Assembly (NCBI GenBank): GCA_050731755.1
Contig: JBOHPP010000007.1
Span: 1-37,839, forward strand
Source: JBOHPP01 sp050731755
GTDB taxonomy: Bacteria > Methylomirabilota > Methylomirabilia > Rokubacteriales > CSP1-6
Direction of reading: 5' to 3'
Length of the DNA stretch: 37,839 nucleotides
Shown: piece after piece, positions 1-7,412 of the stretch
How positions within the stretch are numbered: the first letter of the stretch is position 1
Layout of the letters: the number at the start of each line of letters is the position of its first letter
The notes under the pieces: generated by a model
Database searches by the model: none
Told to the model about the DNA's origin: nothing
Seen by the model: only the letters and a program-made list of their open reading frames with translations
Position numbers and translations under genes: made by a program

Positions 1-253
1 AGGCGAGTGTCGCCGCCGTCATGGCCAGCGTGCCGGGGCTGCGGCTCCACACGTTGAGGATCCCCGTCCCCAACGTGATGCGCTCCGTCTTCACCGCCGC
101 CTCGGCCAATACCACCGTCGTGTCGAGCGCCCACGTCTCGGGCAGGAAGAAGCCCTCGAAACCCCGACGTTCAGCCGCTACCGCCGTGGAGACGAGCACG
201 TCGCGGCGGTTGTCGAGCGGCATGATCGTGACAGCGATGCGGGGACGGCTCAT
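1..253 (-). CDS. LLM-class flavin-dependent oxidoreductase, N-terminal part (cut by window edge)
   Basis: An open frame runs from an ATG at 253 leftwards off the window, so only about 84 residues are visible. The N-terminus reads as the first beta strand of a luciferase-like TIM barrel (RIAVTIMPLDN), followed by an alanine-rich helix (AVAAERRGFEGFFLPETW) and the family pattern TERITLGTGILNVWSR. Members use FMN or F420 to oxidise or monooxygenate small substrates; the substrate cannot be told from this fragment. A GGGGAGG stretch lies 13-14 bases before the ATG, a loose Shine-Dalgarno spacing. The gene is divergent from the nitrilase-like gene, with 134 bases between them. Family assignment is good; specific function is unknown. 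Confidence 0.8.
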   Translation of the reverse strand, partial: MSRPRIAVTIMPLDNRRDVLVSTAVAAERRGFEGFFLPETWALDTTVVLAEAAVKTERITLGTGILNVWSRSPGTLAMTAATLA

Positions 254-285
254 ACGCTGGGGCGTCCTCCCCTGTACGCGGGCGG

Positions 286-297
286 AGCACTTGTGCT
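286..297. promoter_or_regulatory. 12-bp perfect palindrome between divergent genes
   Basis: The palindrome AGCACTTGTGCT lies in the 134-base gap between the divergent oxidoreductase (start 253) and nitrilase-like gene (start 388). Its size and position suit a dimeric repressor operator, but a 12-bp palindrome can occur by chance. No clear -35/-10 pair is visible beside it. Confidence 0.25.
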
Positions 298-387
298 AAC
301 TCTTCTGCTCCGTACCCGACCGGGCGCAGGCCGGACCATAGCAGAGGGCCGACGCACGAGCAAACCCGGAGGAAAGGGAGCGAGCGC

Positions 388-1455
388 ATGATCAAGCCTT
401 ACACCGCCGTCGGTCTCATCCCCACCGTGAGGGGCATCCGCAAGCGCAAGGACATCAAGATCAACCTGGACCATCTCTCGCACTTGGTGAAGGCCGCGTC
501 CTGGCTCAGCAGCCTGGACCTGCCGGTGAGGCTCATCGCCTTCCCCGAGGGCGCGCTGCAGGGCTTCAACGACGAGGTCCTCGATGTGGACCACGTCCAG
601 TTCGCGCGCGAGGGGGCCATCGACATCCCCGGCGAGGAGACGGACGCGCTGGGCAAGATCGCCAAGGAGTACGATGCGTTCGTCATGGCCCAGGCCAAGG
701 CCCGGCACCCCGACCTCAAGGATCGCTTCTTCAACGTTGGGTTCATCATCGACCCCAAGGGCAAGGTGATCCTCAAGCACTACAAGGTCTCCCCGCTCTT
801 CCCGGTCGAGCATTCGGTGTGCCCGCACGACGTCTACGACTGGTGGGTGCAAAAGTATGGGCGGACACTGCAGGCGTTCTGGCCCGTGGCCGACACCGCG
901 ATCGGCCGGCTGGGAATCATGATGGCCAACGAGGGCTCCTATCCCGAAAATGCCCGGGCCCTGGCCCTCAACGGCGCCGAGGTCGTCTACCGCGCCTCGT
1001 ACCCCCACCCGGCGACCGGCAACGAGTACTTCGAGATCCAGAGCCGGGCCCGGGCCCTCGACAACAACCTCTATGTCGTCGCCCCGAACATGGGAACGTA
1101 CTATCTTTTCCCGGAGGAGACGACGGCCATCGACACCTTCGGCGGGCGCTCGTTCGTCATCAACTACCGGGGCCAGATCGTGGGACGCCAGGACTACGGC
1201 GCCGGCTCCACCTACGTGGCCGGCGTCATCGACATCGAAGCGCTGCGCGACCACCGGGCCCGGGCCCAGTGGGACAACTGGCTCAAGGACGTGCGGACGG
1301 AGCTCTATCAGATCCTCTACGAGCAGCCGATCTACCCCAAGAACCTCTACCTCAAGCGGGCCCCCATGAAGCACGCCGAGTACCGCGACAAGGTCATCAA
1401 GGGGCAGATCAAGCTCATGCACGACCGCGGGGTCTGGAAGAAGCCCGAGCGCTGA
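388..1455 (+). CDS. Nitrilase/amidase-superfamily protein lacking the catalytic cysteine
   Basis: 355 residues with the carbon-nitrogen hydrolase fold. The catalytic Glu is in FPEGALQG (E54) and the Lys in LKHYKVSP (K133). The nucleophile elbow reads GIMMANEGSYPE, where aliphatic amidases and formamidases have a Cys before the acidic residue; here that position is A180 (codon GCC at 925-927). The rest of the elbow, GSYPE plus the following Arg/Ala helix, matches the amidase group well. The protein therefore keeps the scaffold and two of three catalytic residues but should not form the usual thioester. A Shine-Dalgarno-rich stretch (GGAGGAAAGGGAG) precedes the ATG. It may be a catalytically dead or repurposed paralog. 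The fold is clear; the reaction, if any, is unknown. Confidence 0.88.
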   Translation: MIKPYTAVGLIPTVRGIRKRKDIKINLDHLSHLVKAASWLSSLDLPVRLIAFPEGALQGFNDEVLDVDHVQFAREGAIDIPGEETDALGKIAKEYDAFVMAQAKARHPDLKDRFFNVGFIIDPKGKVILKHYKVSPLFPVEHSVCPHDVYDWWVQKYGRTLQAFWPVADTAIGRLGIMMANEGSYPENARALALNGAEVVYRASYPHPATGNEYFEIQSRARALDNNLYVVAPNMGTYYLFPEETTAIDTFGGRSFVINYRGQIVGRQDYGAGSTYVAGVIDIEALRDHRARAQWDNWLKDVRTELYQILYEQPIYPKNLYLKRAPMKHAEYRDKVIKGQIKLMHDRGVWKKPER

Positions 1456-1562
1456 TCGGCGCGGGGCCGCTCAACGGGAAGGAACGCGGCGCCGCCGTCA
1501 CTGGTTCAGGAGGCGGGATGTCCCACCCGGTGAAGAGGTCTTCTCAGCAAGAGGAGGTCACG

Positions 1563-2111
1563 ATGGGCACGCAGGGACGATACGCGCGGATCCTGAGGCT
1601 GGCGGTCGGTGTGGCGCTCTCGGCGCTGCTGGCCAGCATCCCGATCACTGTGAACGCCGATGGCGGCGGGGGTGGCGGGGGCGACGACTGGAACAAAGAC
1701 GGCGGAGCGTCAGCCAAGCCGCAAGACCCCGACTACACGGCGGCGGTCAAGGCCATCAAGGCGGGAAAGTTCGCTTCCGCCGTCCCGCTCCTCGAGGGCG
1801 TGGTCACGCGCGACGGCACGAACGCGGACGCCCACAACTGGCTCGCCTATGCCGTCCGCCAGAACGGCGACCCGGCCAGATCGATCCCCATCTACCAGAA
1901 GGCCCTGGCCCTCGACCCCAAGCATCGGGGCGCCCACGAGTACATCGGCGAAGCGTACCTGGCGCTCGACAACGTCGGGAAGGCCAAGGAGCACCTGGCG
2001 AAGCTCGACGCGCTCTGCTTTTTCCCCTGCTCCGAGTACCGTGATCTGAAGAAGGCCATCGAGGCCTACGAGCGGAGCGGCGGCAAGGTCAAGCCCGCGG
2101 CGGTGAGGTAG
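1563..2111 (+). CDS. Secreted TPR-repeat protein
   Basis: 182 residues. A Sec signal peptide (about 1-32, hydrophobic core LAVGVALSALLASIPITVNA) is followed by a Gly-rich, acidic linker (seven Gly then DDW). Two to three tetratricopeptide repeats follow, about residues 55-155; FASAVPLLEGVV, AHNWLAYAVRQNGDPARSI and AHEYIGEAYLALDNVGKA are typical TPR helices. The C-terminal helix carries CFFPCSEY, two Cys five apart that could form a periplasmic disulfide. GAGGAGG ends 5 bases before the chosen ATG. An in-frame ATG at 1518 also has a good Shine-Dalgarno (AGGAGG); the 1563 start gives a more normal signal-peptide length. Probable role is a periplasmic protein-protein scaffold; partner unknown. 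Confidence 0.82.
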   Translation: MGTQGRYARILRLAVGVALSALLASIPITVNADGGGGGGGDDWNKDGGASAKPQDPDYTAAVKAIKAGKFASAVPLLEGVVTRDGTNADAHNWLAYAVRQNGDPARSIPIYQKALALDPKHRGAHEYIGEAYLALDNVGKAKEHLAKLDALCFFPCSEYRDLKKAIEAYERSGGKVKPAAVR

Positions 2112-2128
2112 CCCGGTCAGACCGGCGG

Positions 2129-2305
2129 TCAGCGACGACGGCGGCGCGCTTCCCTGCCGTCCACGGGCCGGCCCAGCAGGAACACGGCGAAGTCGCGCGC
2201 ACCGCGCAAGCGTTGCTCGCGCAGATGCTCGTCGACACGCTCGCCTCGTGTCTGGCGCTCGAATTCACGGAGCGCCTGCCGCACGAATTCCTCGAAGGGT
2301 CTCAT
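2129..2305 (-). CDS. Small hypothetical protein, Arg/Glu-rich helix
   Basis: A 58-residue frame starting with ATG at 2305 (MRPFEEFVRQALREFERQ), strongly helical and charged, with a hydrophobic patch (FAVFLLGRP) and a poly-Arg tail. It lies downstream of and on the same strand as the GT9 gene, after a 104-base gap. No convincing Shine-Dalgarno is seen. I recognise no family. It may be real or a chance frame in GC-rich DNA. Confidence 0.35.
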   Translation of the reverse strand: MRPFEEFVRQALREFERQTRGERVDEHLREQRLRGARDFAVFLLGRPVDGREARRRRR

Positions 2306-2409
2306 CGTCCACCGTGCCTGCTCCTGTACTTTTGCAGAGCGCGTGCCAATCCGAATCGGCGCGGGAGTACAGATAGTTATCGTTGAGCCAATCGGGCACT
2401 GTTGGTTCT

Positions 2410-3366
2410 TCACGACCAAGATCGCCCAAAGTTACATCTCATGGCCGTGGAGACCGCGCTCAGGACCCGATCGCGAACAGCGGTTACGTCTTCGGGCACC
2501 AGCGGCGACGTCGTAACGACCAGAGGCTGCGCGCTCGATCCCCACGGCTGCCAGGCGAGCCGCGCCTCTTCGAAGAGGATCGAGCACGGGGCGCCGACCG
2601 CGGCGGCCAGGTGGCTCATACCGGAATCGTTGCCGAGGTACACGCTGGCGTGAACCAGAGCGCCGGCGAGCTCGGTGAGCTCGAGACCGCGCAGCACCCC
2701 GGCGGCGGCGCCACCGAGCCGGTCCGTCAGCGCCGTCACCGCGTGATGATCGGCTGGTCCCTCGCTGAGAAAGACGGCGACCCGGCGCGCCGGGCGAAAC
2801 TCGCCCAGCACCCGGGCGAATCCCTCCACCGGCCAGCGCTTGCTCACGCTCCCCGAGCCTGGGTGCGCGATCACCAGCGAGGCATCACCGTCCCAGCCGG
2901 CCCGGGCGAGCGCTGCCCGCCCGGCCGCCACGAGCGGGGCGGGCACTGTCACCGCTGCGCGCCAGTCACCGGCTGGAGCGTCGACGGTGCGCAGCAGGTG
3001 CTGCCACACCGGCTCGGTTTGATCGCCGGTGGGCGACGCCACCACGGCTTCGGGCCAAAGCTCGCGGAGACGGCGCCCGAAGACCGGATCGCCGGCGCCG
3101 AACCAGCACACGATGCGAGAGGCCCCGCGCAGCGGCGCCACTTCGGCCGGCGCGCCGTCGTCGACGAAGAGCGACGCGATGGCGAGCTTCTCGAAGGACA
3201 GGTGGCGGTCGATCACGCCGAGCGCGGCCAGCAGGGCGCCGAGACGAGGCTGGGCCGCCAGCAGGAGCGGGTCGGCCGGCCGCTGGGCACGAAGGGCCCG
3301 GAGCGCGGGGACGCTGAGGAGGAGGTCGCCGAGCGGCCCCGGATGAATGACCAGGGTGCCGGTCAC
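2410..3366 (-). CDS. GT9 family glycosyltransferase (heptosyltransferase-like)
   Basis: About 318 residues from a GTG at 3366, four bases after the stop of the upstream phosphatase. An ATG at 3399 would add 11 residues and overlap that gene. The N-terminus LVIHPGPLGDLLLSVPALRAL is the hallmark of ADP-heptose:LPS heptosyltransferases. The C-terminal nucleotide-sugar site shows HPGSGSVSKRWP, FLSEGPAD and GNDSGMSHLAAAVGAP. The family transfers heptose or related sugars to lipopolysaccharide core or other surface glycans at the cytoplasmic face of the inner membrane. It is the last gene of a four-gene minus-strand operon. The donor and acceptor cannot be read from sequence. Confidence 0.9.
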   Translation of the reverse strand: MTGTLVIHPGPLGDLLLSVPALRALRAQRPADPLLLAAQPRLGALLAALGVIDRHLSFEKLAIASLFVDDGAPAEVAPLRGASRIVCWFGAGDPVFGRRLRELWPEAVVASPTGDQTEPVWQHLLRTVDAPAGDWRAAVTVPAPLVAAGRAALARAGWDGDASLVIAHPGSGSVSKRWPVEGFARVLGEFRPARRVAVFLSEGPADHHAVTALTDRLGGAAAGVLRGLELTELAGALVHASVYLGNDSGMSHLAAAVGAPCSILFEEARLAWQPWGSSAQPLVVTTSPLVPEDVTAVRDRVLSAVSTAMRCNFGRSWS

Positions 3367-3370
3367 GCGG

Positions 3371-4126
3371 CTAGGACCGAAGGAGGGCGAGGGCGGCATC
3401 GTGCAGGCGACCGTTGGTCGCCAGCGCGCTACCGCTGTAGATCGTCGGCCGGCCGTCGAAGTCGGTGAATTGACCGCCGGCCTCCTCGACGAGCAGCTTG
3501 CAGGGGGCGAGGTCCCACGGCTTGAGTCCCATCTCGAGATAGATCTCGGTTTTGCCCTCTGCCACCAGCCCGTAGCCGGCGTAGTCGCCGAACCCGCGCT
3601 GGCGGTCGGTAGCGTCGATCAAGCGCACGAAGCCGTCCCAGTGCCCACCCCGGCGCATGATGTCGAGCCCAGCGTGGACGAGCTCGGCTCGCCGCATTTC
3701 GCCGATCTCCGAAACCCGGAGCCGCTCGCCGTTGAGCCGGGCGCCTCCCCCGCGGGAGGCGGTGTAGAGGTCGCCGGTCACTGGGTTGTGGATGACGCCG
3801 ACGGTGAGCTCCCCGTCCACCTCCCGCGCGATCAGCGTCGCCCACAGCGGGATGCGGCGGACGAAGTTGCGGGTGCCGTCGATGGGATCGATGATCCAAC
3901 GCCGGTCGCGCGCGCCCTGCTCGCCGAACTCCTCGCCGAGGAAGCCATCGTCGGGAAACGCGCGCCGCAGGGTCTCGACGATCACCTGCTCGGCCTCCCG
4001 GTCGGCCTGCGTCACCGGCGTGAGGTCGGGCTTGAACGTTACCGCGAAGCCGCCGCGGTAGTAGGTGAGCGCCACCTCACCGGCCGCGCGGGCTGCGGCC
4101 ACGGCCGCCTCCAGCGCATCGGTCAT
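3371..4126 (-). CDS. Inositol monophosphatase family protein (HisN-like)
   Basis: 251 residues, normal for the family. It shows the metal-binding signatures: GEEFG (first Glu), IDPIDGTRNF (DPIDGT motif) and KPWDLAPCKLLVEEAGG (second signature with WD). The family removes phosphate from inositol-1-phosphate, histidinol phosphate or related small phosphoesters in a Mg- and Li-sensitive reaction. The KPWDLAP...VEEAGG pattern resembles histidinol-phosphatase HisN more than eukaryotic IMPase, but no his genes are nearby, so substrate is open. The start ATG at 4126 overlaps the stop of the upstream CMD-like gene in an ATGA, implying translational coupling. Confidence 0.88.
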   Translation of the reverse strand: MTDALEAAVAAARAAGEVALTYYRGGFAVTFKPDLTPVTQADREAEQVIVETLRRAFPDDGFLGEEFGEQGARDRRWIIDPIDGTRNFVRRIPLWATLIAREVDGELTVGVIHNPVTGDLYTASRGGGARLNGERLRVSEIGEMRRAELVHAGLDIMRRGGHWDGFVRLIDATDRQRGFGDYAGYGLVAEGKTEIYLEMGLKPWDLAPCKLLVEEAGGQFTDFDGRPTIYSGSALATNGRLHDAALALLRS

Positions 4127-4533
4127 GCGCTGGGTTCGTCCTCTGGGAAGGGTTCGCCCCGTTCGCGGAGCACCGCCGCGTAGACCTCCAGAGCCTCCAC
4201 TACGACCGGCATGCCGCCGTAGGTCACCTGCTGAAAGATGGTCTCGGCCACCTCGCGGCGCGTGGCCCCTACGTTGAGGGCGGCATGGATGTGGGCGTGG
4301 AGCTCGCGCGGCCGGTGCAGGACGGTCAGCGACGCCACCGCGCAGAGCTCCCGCTGTTTCTGGGAGAGGACCTCGCGGCTGTAGAGCGTGCCGGTGAAGA
4401 ACATGCTGAGCTGCCGGGCCAGCCCCTTGTCGAATCGCTTCCACGTCTCGAAGCCCACGCCGCCCTTGAGCGAGTGGAAGAGCATCCGGGCCGTCCGCTT
4501 CGTGCGCTCCTTCAGCTCGGCGTCGTCTGTCAT
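4123..4533 (-). CDS. Carboxymuconolactone decarboxylase family protein
   Basis: 136 residues, one CMD domain. The core helices read LSQKQRELCAVASLTVLHRPRELHAHIHAALNVGAT and VAETIFQQVTYGGMPVVVEALEVY, the usual CMD helix pair. Only one Cys is present (RELCAV), so it lacks the CxxC of AhpD-type peroxidases and resembles gamma-carboxymuconolactone decarboxylase-like proteins. The start ATG (4533) overlaps the hydrolase stop as ATGA, and its stop overlaps the phosphatase start as ATGA. With the preceding alpha/beta hydrolase it recalls the PcaD-PcaC (enol-lactonase plus CMD) pairing of the protocatechuate branch. Nothing else of that pathway is here, so the link is only suggestive. Confidence 0.85.
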   Translation of the reverse strand: MTDDAELKERTKRTARMLFHSLKGGVGFETWKRFDKGLARQLSMFFTGTLYSREVLSQKQRELCAVASLTVLHRPRELHAHIHAALNVGATRREVAETIFQQVTYGGMPVVVEALEVYAAVLRERGEPFPEDEPSA

Positions 4534-5249
4534 AGGCGCTCCAGTATGCTCACCAGTCCCTTGGGATCCGACAACATCGGCCCGTGCGCGGTGTCGAGGT
4601 CGAGGGGGGTCACGCCCAGACGCGCGGCGTACTCGGCGGCTCGGGCGGGGGGCACGGCCACGTCCCCGAGACAGCGCACGTACGTGCGCGGGACCGACAT
4701 GGCGTAGAACCGGCGCAGATCGACGCGCTCGAGCCAGGGGCGCAGCGGCTGGGGCGTGAGCCGCACGAGCGCGGCGACGGTGCGGGGATCGCCGGGCGGG
4801 AGGTCGCCCATCCAGCGGGCGTGCTCCAGGGCGGCCGGATACTGGACGAGGCCGCCGCCGGAGCGGGCGAGGCCGGTGAGCAGGGCCCGCGCCGGCGGCC
4901 CCAGGTGCGTCTCCAGGAGACTCGATCCGTCGTGCAGCACCACGGCGGCCAGAAACACCAGGTGCGCCACGCGGGTCGGAACCAGCTCGGCGACCTTGGG
5001 GATCACCAGACCACCCATCGAGTGGCCGACGACGATCGCGGCGGTGAGGCCGGCGGCGGTCATCGCGCTCGCCACGCTCTGCGCGTAGGTGTCGACCAAG
5101 GCGCGGCGCCACTCGGGGGCCCGGCGTCCATGACCAGGCAGGTCCACAGCCAGCACCCGATGGCCGTCGCGCTCGAGCAGCGGGGCCACCCGCTCCCAGC
5201 ACCACGCCCCGTGGCTCATGCCGTGGACGAGGACGAACTCCTTGCTCAT
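4530..5249 (-). CDS. Alpha/beta hydrolase
   Basis: 239 residues. The oxyanion-hole region FVLVHGMSHGAWCWERVAPLL, the nucleophile elbow VVGHSMGG (S77) and the late DTAHGPM (H222) give a Ser-His-Asp hydrolase. The HGxxHGAWCW pattern is typical of the plant-methylesterase/EstC-like subgroup of small esterases. A strong GGAGGG precedes the ATG at 5249, better than upstream in-frame starts. It is the first gene of the operon hydrolase-CMD-phosphatase-GT9, each joined by overlaps or near-contact. It is divergent from the phosphomannomutase gene, with 60 bases between. An enol-lactone or ester substrate is likely; exact substrate unknown. Confidence 0.88.
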   Translation of the reverse strand: MSKEFVLVHGMSHGAWCWERVAPLLERDGHRVLAVDLPGHGRRAPEWRRALVDTYAQSVASAMTAAGLTAAIVVGHSMGGLVIPKVAELVPTRVAHLVFLAAVVLHDGSSLLETHLGPPARALLTGLARSGGGLVQYPAALEHARWMGDLPPGDPRTVAALVRLTPQPLRPWLERVDLRRFYAMSVPRTYVRCLGDVAVPPARAAEYAARLGVTPLDLDTAHGPMLSDPKGLVSILERL

Positions 5250-5309
5250 GGTACCCTCCAGAGCGGACCACAAACCGGCTCACGATAGCCCAGGACCCGG
5301 AACGGCACA

Positions 5310-6680
5310 ATGCTCAACCCGCACATCTTCCGCGCCTACGACGTCCGCGGCCGCGTCGGCGCCGACGTCAACCCCGAAGTCTTCGGCCAAGTCGGCCGTG
5401 CCTATGCCACGCTGCTGCGCCGGCGTGGTGGACGGGTGATGGCCGTCGGGCTCGACAACCGCCTGTCCTCCGGCGAGCTGAAAGCCGCCTTCGTCGCCGG
5501 CGTGCGTGCCGCCGGTGTCGACGTCGTGGATGTGGGCGAGGTGACCACGCCGATCCTGTACTTCGCCACCGCCCACTGGCGGCTCGATGGCGGCGCCATC
5601 ATCACCGGCAGTCACAATCCGATCGAGTACAACGGCGTCAAGATGGTGTGGACTGGCGCCGCTCCACTGTCCGAGGAGGAGATCCAGTCGCTCCGCAAGC
5701 TGGCCGAGCGCGGCGACTACGAGACGGGGCAGGGCGGGCTCACCACGCGCGGGCCGCGGGACGATTACTTCGCGACCGTCGAGCGCCTGGTGCGGATCTC
5801 CCGGCGGCTCAAGGTCGTTGCCGACGCCGGCAACGGCGTGGCCGGACTCTACGGGCCGGAGCTGCTCCGGCGCCTCGGCTGTGAGGTCGTGGAGCTCCAC
5901 TGCGAGTCGGACGGCAGCTTCCCCAACCACCTGCCTGACCCCGAGGATCCCAAGAACGTCGTGGACCTCCAGGCCAAGGTCCTCGAGGTCGGCGCCGACG
6001 CCGGTGTGGCCTGGGATGGTGACGCCGACCGGGTGGGCATCATCGACGAGCGGGGCCGGCGGCACGAGGCCGATCTCGTTCTCGTGCTCCTGGCCCGCGA
6101 ACTGCTCGCTCGGCGGCCGGGCGAGAAGATCGTCTTCGACGTCAAGTCCTCTCAGCTCCTGGTGGACGAGATCAGGCGCCACGGCGGCGTCCCCGTCATG
6201 TGGAAGACGGGCCACTCCCACCTCAAGCGCAAGATGCGCGAGGACGGCATTCTGCTCGGCGGCGAGGTCAGCGGACACATGTTCTTTGCCGAGAACTACT
6301 ACGGCGTCGACGACGGCATTCTCGCCGCCTGCAAGATCTTGGAAGTCGCCGCCCGGGCCACCGAGCCGCTCTCACGCCTGTTCGACTCGGTGCCCCACCT
6401 GCACGCCACCCCTGAGCTGAAGGCCTTCTGCCCGGACAGCGAGAAGTTCCGGGTCATCGAGGAACTGGGGCGAGACCTCAAGCAGCGCTACGAGACCATC
6501 GACATCGACGGGGCGAGGGTGCTCTTCCCCGGGGGCGGCTGGGGTCTGGTCCGCGCCTCCAACACGAACCCCTACCTCACGCTGCGCTTCGAAGCCCGGA
6601 GCGAGCAGCAGATCGAGGAGATGAAGCAAGTCATCTACGGCGCGCTCCGCCGCTATCCCTTCGTGACCCTGCCGGAGTAA
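5310..6680 (+). CDS. Phosphomannomutase/phosphoglucomutase (AlgC type)
   Basis: 456 residues, the normal length for AlgC-like alpha-D-phosphohexomutases. All four active-site segments are visible: phosphoserine loop TGSHNPIEYNGVKM (S101), metal loop WDGDADRVG (D236, D238, D240), sugar loop GGEVSGHMFF, and phosphate loop RASNTNPYLTLRFEA. The enzyme interconverts hexose 1- and 6-phosphates and supplies GDP-mannose or UDP-glucose for surface polysaccharide, which fits the nearby GT9 gene. Start is the ATG at 5310, the first residues (MLNPHIFRAYDVRG) matching the family N-terminus. Its last 50 bases overlap the convergent HAD gene. Confidence 0.95.
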   Translation: MLNPHIFRAYDVRGRVGADVNPEVFGQVGRAYATLLRRRGGRVMAVGLDNRLSSGELKAAFVAGVRAAGVDVVDVGEVTTPILYFATAHWRLDGGAIITGSHNPIEYNGVKMVWTGAAPLSEEEIQSLRKLAERGDYETGQGGLTTRGPRDDYFATVERLVRISRRLKVVADAGNGVAGLYGPELLRRLGCEVVELHCESDGSFPNHLPDPEDPKNVVDLQAKVLEVGADAGVAWDGDADRVGIIDERGRRHEADLVLVLLARELLARRPGEKIVFDVKSSQLLVDEIRRHGGVPVMWKTGHSHLKRKMREDGILLGGEVSGHMFFAENYYGVDDGILAACKILEVAARATEPLSRLFDSVPHLHATPELKAFCPDSEKFRVIEELGRDLKQRYETIDIDGARVLFPGGGWGLVRASNTNPYLTLRFEARSEQQIEEMKQVIYGALRRYPFVTLPE

Positions 6681-7404
6681 GGGGCGGGCCCTCCAGGATC
6701 AGCCGGACAGCGGCCAGCACGCCCGACGCGGTCGGGCAGTCGCGCGCGCCCCACCAGCCCCCGGGATCGAGGAGTACCGCCGGCATCCCGGCGGCGCGGG
6801 CGCCGCGGACGTCGATCGAGTAGAGATCGCCCACGTACACCGCGGCGGCCGGGGCCACTCCGGCCCGCTCCAGCGCCAGCCGGAAGATCCGCGCATCCGG
6901 CTTCTCCACGCCCACCTCGGACGAGTCGATGACGAAGTCGAGGTGGGCGGCCAGACCGAGGTCCTCGAGGATGGCTCGAATCGACCCGTTGGAGTTGGAG
7001 ATGACGGCGGTGCCCAGGCCGGCGCCGCGAGCCAGCCGTAACGCCGCTTCAGCCTCGGGGTCCGCTACGTTCCAGATCCCCACCGGCAGGTTGTAGGTCC
7101 GCCGCCACGCGGTCAGCGCGGTAACGAGGGCCGGGTCCCGAGCGCCGAGTTCCTCCAGAATGAGCGCGAGGTAGAGATCGGCGGTGCCCGAGGCTTCGGT
7201 GCCCGGGGCGCGCTGCGATTGTAGGAATTCGTCGAGGCGCACGCGCGCGCGCCACTCGGCGCGCTGCACGGCGTCGGCGTCGCCGCCGGCGGTCAGGCCG
7301 TGCCGGGCCAGCGCGCCGCCGATGGTGGCGTAGTTCATCCTCACGAGGGTGTTGCCGGCGTCGAAGAAGATCGTGCGGACGGGCGACGGTGGGCGCGAAA
7401 CCAT
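6631..7404 (-). CDS. HAD-superfamily hydrolase
   Basis: 257 residues. Motif I is FFDAGNTLV (nucleophile Asp; the second acidic residue is Asn), motif II VISNSNG, a Lys in VGVEKPDARIF, and motif IV GDLYSIDVRGA. Together they give a Cof/phosphoglycolate-phosphatase-like HAD phosphatase with a helical cap. In motif I the usual DxD becomes DAG, as in several HAD subfamilies. The DxD second Asp is the usual acid/base of phosphatases, so its loss weakens a simple phosphatase call. The gene faces the mutase gene tail to tail with a 50-base coding overlap, and its start is almost back to back with the CopD fusion gene. Confidence 0.88.
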   Translation of the reverse strand: MVSRPPSPVRTIFFDAGNTLVRMNYATIGGALARHGLTAGGDADAVQRAEWRARVRLDEFLQSQRAPGTEASGTADLYLALILEELGARDPALVTALTAWRRTYNLPVGIWNVADPEAEAALRLARGAGLGTAVISNSNGSIRAILEDLGLAAHLDFVIDSSEVGVEKPDARIFRLALERAGVAPAAAVYVGDLYSIDVRGARAAGMPAVLLDPGGWWGARDCPTASGVLAAVRLILEGPPLTPAGSRRDSGGARRR

Positions 7405-7412
7405 TCGAAGGA

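Noticed and set aside
250..1422. 390-codon open frame on the minus strand
   Set aside because: It is antisense to the nitrilase-fold gene; composition (Val/Leu/Gly/Asp rich, no motif) is typical of a shadow frame in GC-rich DNA.
2383..3468. 361-codon plus-strand frame opposite the GT9 gene
   Set aside because: No motif, and the minus strand carries clear heptosyltransferase signatures over the same bases.
4530..4533. Complete protocatechuate (pca) pathway suggested by hydrolase plus CMD pair
   Set aside because: Only the two families are adjacent; no dioxygenase, cycloisomerase or CoA-transferase gene is visible, so the pathway is not claimed.
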